A program made the position numbers and the translations under genes. A stretch of 64,000 bases of DNA from Streptomyces sp. NBC_01716 (lineage in GTDB: Bacteria > Actinomycetota > Actinomycetes > Streptomycetales > Streptomycetaceae), in NCBI RefSeq assembly GCF_036248275.1, contig NZ_CP109181.1, forward strand, positions 7,378,001 to 7,442,000, in the 5' to 3' direction. Below, one piece after another: positions 57,665-64,000 of this stretch. How positions within the stretch are numbered: position 1 is the first letter of the stretch; every line of letters begins with the position of its first letter. The notes beneath the pieces were generated by a model. That model saw only the letters and a list, made by a program, of their open reading frames with translations, did no database searches and had not been told where the DNA came from.

Positions 57665-57849
57665 CCGAGGACGACTTGTCGGACCAGCACCCGGTGCAGC
57701 CGCGCGTCGACGAGGCGGCGGCGGATCTGGGGACGATGGTGGAACTGGGGATGGCGGACGAGCCGCCGGTGCCGTCGCCGTCCATCGCACCATTCCTCGA
57801 ACCGCAGTGGCCGCCCAAGGCGGAGGTCGATCCTTACGATGGCTCCTGA
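57661..57849 (+). CDS. Small acidic hypothetical protein
   Basis: A 62-residue Asp/Glu/Pro-rich protein, GTG start in a GTGA overlap. Probably disordered. Last gene of the rightward lysis block before a strong terminator. Confidence 0.5.
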   Translation: MTEDDLSDQHPVQPRVDEAAADLGTMVELGMADEPPVPSPSIAPFLEPQWPPKAEVDPYDGS

Positions 57850-57850
57850 C

Positions 57851-57888
57851 GAAGCCCCGCTCGCCCCGTGAGGGGCGGGCGGGGCTTC
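57851..57888. terminator. Strong bidirectional terminator
   Basis: A 17-bp stem beginning GAAGCCCCGC and closing GGCGGGGCTTC (57851-57867 with 57872-57888), one G-U pair, tetraloop GTGA. It lies between the convergent lysis operon and lipoprotein gene. Confidence 0.8.
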
Positions 57889-57900
57889 GGCGCGTCTGGT

Positions 57901-58530
57901 CTAGCTGATCGAGCCGTTGAACTCGGGGAACTCCAGACTGAAGTCCTGGCTTGCCCGCTGCACGGTCACCACGATCTTCTTGCCGTACTTGGTCTCCAGG
58001 ACGTTGTCGTCCGTCTTCACCGCAGACACGCCTGGCGCCAGACGGCCGCTGAGGAGAGCAGACCCGCGGCTGAATTCGGTGGAAGCGGCCTCACCACCGT
58101 TCGTCGCACCGTCGATGATCGTGGACAAGTCGCCGAGGTCAGCAGGTCCTTTCCCTGCGTTCGTGAGCTTCAGCTTCACACGGAACGCCGTGTTGCCGTC
58201 CTCAGGCTCCTCGTACTCGCCGAAGTCGGTGACCTCCTTCGCCTCAACAACCGTCACCGTCAACCCGTCCGGCCACTCATAGGTGTCACCGAACGCCAGG
58301 CCCGTGCTCGGACCGCCGTCTCCACCGGTGCCGGCGCCTTCTTCCTCGGAGCAGTGCTCCATCCAGTCCGCCTGGCTCAGCGACGTGTCGGAGCAGTCGA
58401 CTTCGTGAGCGGGCTCGCTCGCCTTGACCTTCGCGTCCGTCGTGTCGGCCGGGGCCTTGTCGTTCGACGTGCCGCAGCCGGCAAGTAACACGGTAAGGAG
58501 CACGGCAGTTGCGGTGATACGGGTGCGCAT
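57901..58530 (-). CDS. Lipoprotein (DUF4352-like)
   Basis: A 209-residue lipoprotein: signal peptide TATAVLLTVLLAGCGTS with lipobox LAGC, an acidic linker, then a beta-rich domain (GLTVTVVEAKEVTDF, AFRVKLKLTNAGKGPADLG) like DUF4352/ligand-binding exported domains. ATG 58530 gives the correct signal sequence. Surface lipoproteins on prophages often act in superinfection exclusion, but that is only an inference here. Confidence 0.7.
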   Translation of the reverse strand: MRTRITATAVLLTVLLAGCGTSNDKAPADTTDAKVKASEPAHEVDCSDTSLSQADWMEHCSEEEGAGTGGDGGPSTGLAFGDTYEWPDGLTVTVVEAKEVTDFGEYEEPEDGNTAFRVKLKLTNAGKGPADLGDLSTIIDGATNGGEAASTEFSRGSALLSGRLAPGVSAVKTDDNVLETKYGKKIVVTVQRASQDFSLEFPEFNGSIS

Positions 58531-58642
58531 GAGTCCCCCAGGTGCTTCGCGGAGGGATGACCGTAGCGACCCGAATGCGCACGAGGAAGCGGGATGTTCC
58601 AGCAGTGACGGACTTGTGACCAAGATGCGGGGGAGATGTGTA

Positions 58643-59242
58643 CTACTCCGGCGGGTTGGGGATCTGCCTGGACAGCACCCACGTGTCCTCGCCTAGGCGG
58701 CAGGTGATCACAAGGCGCACCGGTTCGTTCCGGTAGTCGTTCTGCCAACTGTCGTAGGTTTTGCCGGTCATCCAATGACCTGGCCGTGTGCGCTCCATCG
58801 CGAACGGCCGCCCCCTGCCCACCGTCATGGGGAACTCGGCCGTATTGCGGCCCTCCGCGTCCGAGTCGTTGATGCCAGGGCTGAACCTGAACGGACCCCA
58901 GATGTGGGCGTCGTAGTCGGCCTGCGTCACGCCGCCACCTGGCGTCAGCAGGATGCGCTCCGAGTCGTCGTTGTCGACGCGCACGCTAAGCGCGTCCAGG
59001 TGTCCCAGCGAGTCGGGGCCGATGAGGTCCACCTTCAGGGTGGCCTGCCCGTCCGTCCACGGCTCATCGAGACTGCACTCGATCTGCGGCCTGCGCTCCT
59101 CAAGCCTTCGGGCGCGCTCAATCGCGGCGATCGTGTGAGCGGTGCTGGCGGAGCGGTGCGCGGCACGCCAGGCGCCCACAGCGGCAACGGCGCTTAGGCC
59201 GGCGGTGGAGAAGGTGGCGATCTGAGACCACGGGATATCCAT
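58643..59242 (-). CDS. Membrane-anchored hypothetical protein
   Basis: A 199-residue protein with an N-terminal hydrophobic helix (IATFSTAGLSAVAAVGAW), a short basic helix, then a cytoplasmic beta-rich domain (IECSLDEPWTDGQATLKVDL, VRLVITCRLGEDTWVLS). Similar proteins are common in Streptomyces chromosomes. Possibly a host-derived moron. Confidence 0.6.
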   Translation of the reverse strand: MDIPWSQIATFSTAGLSAVAAVGAWRAAHRSASTAHTIAAIERARRLEERRPQIECSLDEPWTDGQATLKVDLIGPDSLGHLDALSVRVDNDDSERILLTPGGGVTQADYDAHIWGPFRFSPGINDSDAEGRNTAEFPMTVGRGRPFAMERTRPGHWMTGKTYDSWQNDYRNEPVRLVITCRLGEDTWVLSRQIPNPPE

Positions 59243-59338
59243 ACGGCCGAACCGTAGCGGGAGTTGAGGGCCTCGCCGCAGGTGCCGGCGGCGGGAGGTG
59301 GCCGACCTGGGATCGCAGCGCTAGCGCATAACGTTCCC

Positions 59339-59830
59339 TTATGTGCTGGCAGGAGCTTGACGCTCAGGGGGAGGGAAGCCGAACTCGGCCAGCAGTTCCT
59401 TCGAGGAGATGACCTCCAACCCCTCCTCCCGAGCCCGGTTCGGCAGTCGAGTCGTCTCGTTGGTCACGAGAGCGCAGCCCTCATACCTGGCAGTCGATGC
59501 GATCAGTCCGTCGCTCGTATGCGCCACAGCTCCCGAACGAAGATTCTCCAGTGCGGCGCTACCGGCTTCATCGCCGAGACGGGCGAAGCCGAGCTGCGAG
59601 TGATCAAGGACGAAAGCGCCCGTCGGCACCGGCCGCCCCAGTCCCGTCATGCAGGCGAGGAGCTGTTCCCTTCGCTCAGGGTTGGGGATGGCGCTCAGTT
59701 CATCGATCGTGACGTGGGTGTACAGCACTTCCAGCCGGCCGCGATCGGCGGCTCCGCGGAGGGCTTCGTAGGCCCCTGGGGTGTCGGCGATCGGATCGAT
59801 GGCGTTGGAGTCAAAGACCACGCGTCTCAT
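59339..59830 (-). CDS. PIN-domain protein
   Basis: A 163-residue PIN-like nuclease: RVVFDSNAID (first acidic residue), YTHVTIDELSAIP (Glu), SDGLIASTARYEGCALVTNE (Asp and following strand). VapC-type toxins have this fold, but no antitoxin-like gene is adjacent, so it may be a solitary RNase or another nuclease. Divergent from the macro-domain gene. Confidence 0.7.
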   Translation of the reverse strand: MRRVVFDSNAIDPIADTPGAYEALRGAADRGRLEVLYTHVTIDELSAIPNPERREQLLACMTGLGRPVPTGAFVLDHSQLGFARLGDEAGSAALENLRSGAVAHTSDGLIASTARYEGCALVTNETTRLPNRAREEGLEVISSKELLAEFGFPPPERQAPAST

Positions 59831-59933
59831 GGCGGCAGGCTAGCGAGTGCCTCGCCACCGACCAACGGGTCGTTGGGGTCGAGTTGGCCGTTGTCACCCT
59901 CGATAACATGCCATATCGCGGGCGCAAAAACGG

Positions 59934-59939
59934 TACAAT
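59934..59939 (+). promoter_or_regulatory. Predicted -10 box giving a leaderless transcript
   Basis: TACAAT ends six bases before ATG 59945, so transcription would start at or next to the start codon. No ribosome-binding site is present. This fits leaderless translation, which is frequent in Streptomyces. The -35 region is weak. Confidence 0.5.
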
Positions 59940-59944
59940 TAGGC

Positions 59945-60451
59945 ATGGCTGAAGACTCCCGCGCACGACTCATCTACGCCCACGGCGACGCGACGGCTCC
60001 ACTCGGAAGCGGCAATCGGGTCATCGCTCACGTCTGTAACGACATCGGCGCATGGGGTCGCGGCTTCGTGATGTCCCTGTCGCGCCGCGGCCCCGAGCCG
60101 GAAGCCGCCTACCGGGCTTGGCATCAGGGTCGTGGCCAGAACGACTTCAGGCTCGGCGCCGTGCAGTTGGTGCGCGTCGCCCCGGAATTGTGGGTGGCGA
60201 ACATGGTCGGACAGCGCGGCATCCGTCGGGCCGGAGGCAACCCGCCGGTCCGCTACGAAGCGATAGACGAAGCGTTGGGCCATCTCGCCGAACAGGCGAG
60301 GCGCCTGGACGCCTCGGTGCACATGCCGCGCATCGGCTGCGGACTGGCGGGTGGCGAATGGGCCCGCATCGAACCGCTGATCAGGAATCAGCTGTGCGGC
60401 CGTGGCGTCAACGTCGCCGTGTACGACCTCGCAGTCGGGGCCGCCGCATGA
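59945..60451 (+). CDS. Macro-domain protein
   Basis: A 168-residue single macro domain: VIAHVCNDIGAWGRGFVMSL near the front and VHMPRIGCGLAGGEWARIEP near the end form the ADP-ribose/NAD-metabolite pocket. Related proteins process ADP-ribose derivatives or remove ADP-ribose from proteins or DNA. Translationally coupled (ATGA) to the recombinase gene, an unusual pairing. Predicted leaderless start. Confidence 0.8.
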   Translation: MAEDSRARLIYAHGDATAPLGSGNRVIAHVCNDIGAWGRGFVMSLSRRGPEPEAAYRAWHQGRGQNDFRLGAVQLVRVAPELWVANMVGQRGIRRAGGNPPVRYEAIDEALGHLAEQARRLDASVHMPRIGCGLAGGEWARIEPLIRNQLCGRGVNVAVYDLAVGAAA

Positions 60452-61464
60452 CCGACCTCGCCCCGCGCCAGCCGAACGCCACCCCCGCCGTCTACGACGC
60501 CGCGACGCTCGCCGTCCTGGCCGCCATGGAAGAGGCGGCCGATAGGCACCTCGATGCCATCCGCCCCCACAACACCAAGCGCGGCTACGCCAACGACTGG
60601 GCGCTCTGGGAGGAGTTCCACGACTGGCTCGCCGAACGCACCGGCCACCGCATGCCGTCGACCGCCGCCACCAGAGGCAACCTCGTCGGTTTCGTCGTCT
60701 GGCTCGACACCATCAAGTTCGCCGCCCCCAACTCCATCGACCGCAGGATCACCGGCGTCACCGTCACCGCGCGCAGCCTCGGCGTTGAGGTGCCCAAGGC
60801 CGCGACCGTCGCCGCACGACAGGCCCTCAAGCCGCTGAAGAACGACCCCGAGCGTCAGGCGCGCGGCCGGGGCAAGGCCGCCGCCGTCACGCCCGAGCAG
60901 CTCCGGCAGATGGACGCCGCGGTCGCCGACGGACTCGCCGGGTTGCGCGACCGCGCTCTCTGGCTCATGGCCTTCGGGATCGCCGGACGCTCCGCCGAAG
61001 TCGCCGCCCTTCGAGCCGACGCCATCGTCCACGTCAGCAACGGCCTCGACGTCCATGTCCCAGCGGTGAAGGGCCGCCCGCCCCGCGACGTCGTCGTCGC
61101 CTACGGCAAGAACGTCGACACCTGCCCCGTCCGCGCATGGCTCACCTGGCGAGCCGCCGCAGGCATCACCCACGGGCCCGCCTTCCTCCCCATCGACGTC
61201 TGGGGGCACATGGGCGACCGCGCCCTTTCCGCCGAAGCCTGCCGAGAAATCATCGCCCGCAACGCCGAACGCGCAGGCGTCGCAGTCCGGCTGACCGGCC
61301 ACAGCATGCGCGCCGGGTTCATCACCACCAGCCGCAAGGCCGGGAAGCGCGAAGAGAAGATCCGCGCCCAGTCCGGCCACGCAGAGAACAGCCCAGCCTT
61401 CTGGGGGTACATCCGCGAAGCCGACAAGTGGACCGACGCCGCGAGCGACGACATCGGGCTGTAG
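60448..61464 (+). CDS. Tyrosine recombinase/integrase
   Basis: A 338-residue site-specific recombinase. The N-terminal core-binding domain (about 30-130) includes TKRGYANDWALWEEFHDWL. The catalytic domain has R181 (GRSAEVAAL), H285-S-M-R288, H311 (SGHAENS) and nucleophile Y321 (FWGYIREAD). It could integrate the element, resolve dimers or act on the plasmid form. No clear attachment site or tRNA fragment was found in the 61465-61763 gap, which holds only GC hairpins such as CACCC/GGGTG at 61494-61508. Confidence 0.9.
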   Translation: MTDLAPRQPNATPAVYDAATLAVLAAMEEAADRHLDAIRPHNTKRGYANDWALWEEFHDWLAERTGHRMPSTAATRGNLVGFVVWLDTIKFAAPNSIDRRITGVTVTARSLGVEVPKAATVAARQALKPLKNDPERQARGRGKAAAVTPEQLRQMDAAVADGLAGLRDRALWLMAFGIAGRSAEVAALRADAIVHVSNGLDVHVPAVKGRPPRDVVVAYGKNVDTCPVRAWLTWRAAAGITHGPAFLPIDVWGHMGDRALSAEACREIIARNAERAGVAVRLTGHSMRAGFITTSRKAGKREEKIRAQSGHAENSPAFWGYIREADKWTDAASDDIGL

Positions 61465-61722
61465 CACCCAATCCGCCCCTTCGCCTTCCACGTCACCCAT
61501 TTCGGGTGCATCGTGGTTCTGCGTGGACCCGAGCCCCCCAGGCTGTGGCCCCCGCACTGGCCCCGCCGCGTACTGCGCGCGGGGCCACCGCCTTCCCGGC
61601 TCCCCACGGGAGGGCACTCCCGTTGTCAGCCCTCCGTGCCACACTGGTCTTGGCGGTGCAGCGCCCCAAGGGACGTTCGATCGGCCGCCAGCTCGTCGGG
61701 CCACGCGTCCGCCGTTCGCCTT

Positions 61723-61747
61723 ACGCCCACCTCTTCGGGGTGGGCGT
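61723..61747. terminator. Hairpin terminator of leftward DUF6233 gene
   Basis: ACGCCCACC (61723-61731) pairs with GGTGGGCGT (61739-61747), 7-nt loop. A very similar hairpin with the same trailing TTCGT occurs at 63363-63390. Confidence 0.6.
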
Positions 61748-61763
61748 TCGTGCGTCCACCCGG

Positions 61764-62090
61764 TCACGCCCCGCCTTCCGCGAGCCCCCGCTCTGGCGCG
61801 CAGAACTCGCACGCGGCCACGGTCTCCGGATCCTCCGTGAGCCCGAGCCGGGCGGCGCTCGCCTCGATGGGCAGTGTCTTGCGCTGCGGCATGGTGCAGT
61901 CGGCGAGGTGGATGAGTGCCGGCTCGGGGTGGGTGGGGTGGCGTTTGGGTTCGATGACGTAGCCGCCCGGCCCGGTGGGGGCTTGTTCGAGGGCGTGGAT
62001 TTTCCGGCGGGTGTTGGCGAGCTGCCATTCCAGCCAGGTTTCGAGGGTTCGGAGTTTGGTGAGGCGTTCAGCCGGTGGCAGGTCGGACAT
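61764..62090 (-). CDS. DUF6233 family protein
   Basis: A 108-residue protein: LRTLETWLEWQLANTRRKIHALE, GPGGYVIEPKR and HLADCTMPQRKTLPIEA...CEFCAPERGL, the conserved blocks of DUF6233, a short Streptomyces mobile-element family of unknown function with a Cys pair. Confidence 0.8.
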   Translation of the reverse strand: MSDLPPAERLTKLRTLETWLEWQLANTRRKIHALEQAPTGPGGYVIEPKRHPTHPEPALIHLADCTMPQRKTLPIEASAARLGLTEDPETVAACEFCAPERGLAEGGA

Positions 62091-62127
62091 GCGTTCGATT
62101 CTAGGGGTGAGTGTTCGCCCACCCGGT

Positions 62128-62391
62128 TCAGGGTGTCAGGATCGCATCGGCAAGCGCCACGTAACCGCTGCGGTTGCGGCGCTTCCCGAGCTCTGTGTCC
62201 CATGCTGCGATCACCTCCGCGATCCTCCACACGTCATCCAGGTCATCCAGATCGACCAGGCCGAGGCTGATGATCTGCCCGGCGATCTCCAGGTAGTCGG
62301 CGGTGATGCGGTCCGGGACTTCCGCCTCGGTCGTCTCGTGCCACACGTAGATGCAGTAGCCCACCTGCTCGCGGGGTGCGATTGTTGTCAT
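62128..62391 (-). CDS. Small hypothetical protein
   Basis: An 87-residue alpha/beta protein: VGYCIYVWHETTEAEVPDRI followed by acidic LVDLDDLDDVWRIAEVIAAW. The start could be 62400 instead of 62391. Its upstream region has two TGTCGCA direct repeats 11 bp apart (62414-62431). Unknown family. Confidence 0.5.
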   Translation of the reverse strand: MTTIAPREQVGYCIYVWHETTEAEVPDRITADYLEIAGQIISLGLVDLDDLDDVWRIAEVIAAWDTELGKRRNRSGYVALADAILTP

Positions 62392-62573
62392 GCCCCCCAT
62401 CGTGCCGGGGCTGTGTCGCAGCTATGTCGCACGGTTCCGTCGGATCGTGGCAGCCCCGGCCCGCGTGCGGATCGCCCGAAGCCTCCCGATCTGTCGGCGC
62501 CTGCTGCCACACTGACCCTGGCCTCGCCGCTGCCACCCCCGTCGGCGGCGAGGCCAGCCCTGGAGGAGGGGTC

Positions 62574-62882
62574 GTGGATTTCCAGATGCCGATCAATGGC
62601 CACACCGTGGAAGGGCCACTCGCCGAGTGGAACCATCCGGACGCCCGCTGGACCGAGGAGTTCGGGATTGCCCTCGGAAGGGCGGAGGCGGACAGGGCCC
62701 CTGTCGCATGCCCGGCCTGTGGTGAACCGGCCCTCGGGATGGCCATGGACAGCATCTACACCGAATGGCACAACGGGCAGGGTGGCGGCAGCCGCGTTGA
62801 GCTGGGGAGGCTGATTACGCTCGACCCGTGCGGACATACGATCGCCGCCGAGGCCCGCCCCGTTGTCGGTGCCCGCCGGTAG
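62574..62882 (+). CDS. Hypothetical protein
   Basis: A 102-residue protein with GTG start and ggaggag at 62562-62568. INGHTVEGPLAEWNHPDARW, CPACGEPALG and LDPCGHTIA suggest a zinc-ribbon. No family name. Confidence 0.55.
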   Translation: MDFQMPINGHTVEGPLAEWNHPDARWTEEFGIALGRAEADRAPVACPACGEPALGMAMDSIYTEWHNGQGGGSRVELGRLITLDPCGHTIAAEARPVVGARR

Positions 62883-62938
62883 ACTTTGCCCCATCAACCC
62901 CCAGGGCCTGCGGGCCCGCGAAACAGGGGATTGCTTCC

Positions 62939-62975
62939 CGCCCCGCCCGCGACGTGATGCACCGCAGGCGGGGCG
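62939..62975. terminator. Hairpin between convergent genes
   Basis: CGCCCCGCC (62939-62947) pairs with GGCGGGGCG (62967-62975) around a 19-nt loop, between the stops of the 62574 and 62984 genes. Confidence 0.6.
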
Positions 62976-62983
62976 GAGCTGCG

Positions 62984-63235
62984 TCAGCCCTCAGCCTCGT
63001 CGAGCTTCTTCGCCGCCTGCTTGACGGCCATCTCCAGCTCGTACCGGCTCACCCCGGCGGTCGCCGCCGCATGCGCCGTGATGGCCCGCTGCACCTTCTC
63101 CGCCGCGTCCAGCCACGGCCGCCACGCCTCCGGGGAGTAGCTGGCGGCCGTCGCCGCACGCCGGGCCGCCTCCGCCGCGCGCTGAAGCTGAAGAAGGTCA
63201 TCAGGGACGTCGGGTCTCTTCGGTTCTTTCGCCAC
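62984..63235 (-). CDS. Small helical hypothetical protein
   Basis: An 83-residue Ala/Arg-rich helical protein: LQLQRAAEAARRAATAASYS and YELEMAVKQAAKKLDEAEG. Resembles small accessory proteins encoded near GntR genes in Streptomyces. Function unknown. Confidence 0.55.
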   Translation of the reverse strand: MAKEPKRPDVPDDLLQLQRAAEAARRAATAASYSPEAWRPWLDAAEKVQRAITAHAAATAGVSRYELEMAVKQAAKKLDEAEG

Positions 63236-63362
63236 GGCCGGAGTCTAAAGGCCGTGCTGATCTCCACCCTGTCTGGCATCCTGGAGCAACGGGCCGCCTT
63301 GGCGGCAGGAGGTTCTGCGGTTCGCCTCCCGGATCGTCCCCGGAGAGACACCGCCCCAACTT

Positions 63363-63390
63363 GAACGCCTACCCGCGCGGGTGGGCGTTC
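63363..63390 (-). terminator. Hairpin terminator of GntR gene
   Basis: GAACGCCTACCCG (63363-63375) pairs with CGGGTGGGCGTTC (63378-63390), one G-T pair, just past the stop of the leftward GntR gene. The rest of 63236-63362 holds no gene I can support. Confidence 0.6.
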
Positions 63391-63414
63391 GTTCGTCACG
63401 CGAGCGACGCCAGC

Positions 63415-63663
63415 CTATTCGCCGGCCGACGGCGGCTCGGCGACGAACGACCCCAGCCCAACCTCCGTGCGCACCAAGCCCTCGCGCTTCAACGCGCCCA
63501 ACGCCTTCTGTGCAGTCGCCGCGGCAACCGAAAACTCGGTCGACAGCTCCACGACCGAGGGAACCTTCGAGCCGACCGGATACGTGCCGTCCTCGATGCG
63601 ACCCTCGATGACGGCCGCCACCTGCCGCCAGATCGGCCGCGTCCGGTCAAGATCAGCACTCAT
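63415..63663 (-). CDS. Short GntR-type winged-helix regulator
   Basis: An 82-residue winged helix of the GntR family without an effector domain: PIWRQVAAVIEGRIEDGTYPVG, then STEFSVAAATAQKALGALKREG and a short wing. The start at MSADLDR leaves the operator-like array upstream. Single-domain GntR proteins are frequent on Streptomyces mobile elements and usually autoregulate. Confidence 0.75.
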   Translation of the reverse strand: MSADLDRTRPIWRQVAAVIEGRIEDGTYPVGSKVPSVVELSTEFSVAAATAQKALGALKREGLVRTEVGLGSFVAEPPSAGE

Positions 63664-63681
63664 GATGTTGACGCTAGGCAA

Positions 63682-63725
63682 CCGCAGTACACCACGCGAC
63701 CGCAGTAGACCGCAGTACACTGCGG
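63682..63725. promoter_or_regulatory. Operator-like array of CCGCAGTA boxes
   Basis: CCGCAGTA occurs at 63682, 63700 and 63710. The last continues into the near-perfect palindrome CCGCAGT-AC-ACTGCGG (63710-63725). It lies between the divergent GntR gene and the 63798 gene, so the GntR protein is the likely ligand. TACACT at 63716-63721 could double as a -10 box. Confidence 0.6.
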
Positions 63726-63797
63726 ACCTGGAACACAGGAAACCCCCGCAGCCGTGCGACCGGCCCGGGGGTATGGACGACGCGGGAAGGCATCGCC

Positions 63798-64000
63798 ATG
63801 GCGGATTCTACCGACGACAGAGTCGGACGCGAGTGGCAAGAGGGCGGCGGATCAGGACACGAGCAGGCCGTCATCATCACCCCCGAAGCGCGCGCAGAGA
63901 AGGCCTGGCATGCCTATCTGACCCACATCGCCGAGGAGTGCAAGAGCACCTGCCGCACCGATGGCGTCGACTGCTCGCAGGCCGTCGAGCTCAAGGCCGC
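63798..64000 (+). CDS. Hypothetical protein, truncated by window end
   Basis: At least 67 codons, open at the right edge. Starts MADSTDDRVGREWQEGG and continues HAYLTHIAEECKSTCRTDGV, similar to short proteins encoded opposite GntR genes on Streptomyces elements. Likely regulated by the operator array upstream. Confidence 0.5.
   Translation, partial: MADSTDDRVGREWQEGGGSGHEQAVIITPEARAEKAWHAYLTHIAEECKSTCRTDGVDCSQAVELKA

Noticed and set aside
59339..59830. PIN protein as a VapBC toxin-antitoxin module
   Set aside because: No small antitoxin-like gene lies next to it on either side, so a toxin-antitoxin call is not supported.
61465..61763. Attachment site next to the integrase
   Set aside because: No tRNA-like segment or convincing core with arm repeats was seen, only GC hairpins.
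60388..62028. 546-codon minus-strand frame opposite the integrase
   Set aside because: It is a GC-driven antisense frame. The plus strand encodes a complete tyrosine recombinase with all catalytic residues, and the minus translation is low-complexity Gly/Val/Asp.
1..64000. CRISPR arrays, rRNA, tRNA or insertion sequences
   Set aside because: No regularly spaced repeats, tRNA-like folds, rRNA segments or transposase genes with terminal inverted repeats were recognised.

Overview
This window looks like part of a Streptomyces phage-plasmid, a temperate siphovirus genome combined with plasmid transfer genes. The evidence is strongly GC-rich, Streptomyces-style coding with frequent GTG starts and ATGA/GTGA overlaps. 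It carries families typical of Streptomyces mobile elements (DUF4326, DUF6197, DUF6221, DUF6233, DUF6085, DUF6907, DUF2637, KorSA-like GntR/UTRA regulators) next to a nearly complete siphovirus morphogenesis and lysis block. A known precedent is the Streptomyces plasmid-phage pZL12, which has both a conjugal transfer locus and virion genes. I infer the similarity from gene content only. No replication initiator, telomere protein or tRNA gene was recognised here, so replication functions probably lie outside the window.

Layout. (1) 0-6 kb, rightward: small accessory genes in translationally coupled groups, including two DUF4326 proteins, a zinc-finger protein, an endonuclease VII-like HNH protein, a HIT-domain/coiled-coil fusion and a LuxR-type HTH protein. 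(2) 6-8.5 kb: a DUF3800 gene and a coiled-coil protein set among strong palindromes. (3) 8.4-11.8 kb, leftward: two GIY-YIG-type proteins, a DUF6907 protein, a GntR-UTRA repressor and a UTRA-only paralogue. (4) 11.9-19.75 kb, rightward: a plasmid-transfer-like operon starting with an Xis/AlpA-like HTH gene, then many small genes, a DUF2637 membrane protein, an Spd-like exported membrane protein and an FtsK/SpoIIIE (TraB-like) DNA translocase. It is followed at 19.76-19.91 kb by a repeat-rich gene-free site resembling a transfer locus. (5) 20-29 kb: small accessory genes, a PP2C phosphatase, a leftward operon (HD hydrolase, GIY-YIG, DUF6221) and a second rightward run including a short DUF262 protein.

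(6) 29.5-57.8 kb: virion and lysis genes. The packaging block (MuF-like protein, terminase small subunit, terminase large subunit, portal) is transcribed leftward. Scaffold, P22-type coat protein, head-tail connectors, tail tube, frameshifted tail chaperones, tape measure and tip proteins are transcribed rightward from the same intergenic region at 33.9 kb. A leftward block of small genes (52.7-54.9 kb) and the rightward lysis block (amidase, holin-like proteins) diverge from a second region at 55.0 kb that carries nearly the same dyad motif. (7) 57.9-64 kb: morons and lysogeny-type functions, namely a lipoprotein, a PIN protein, a macro-domain protein coupled to a tyrosine recombinase, several small genes, and a short GntR regulator facing an array of palindromic operator-like sites.

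Together the gene set suggests an element that persists in the host under GntR-type control, may spread through mycelium with a TraB-like double-stranded DNA pump, and can also package into siphovirus particles. All functions are assigned from sequence recognition alone.
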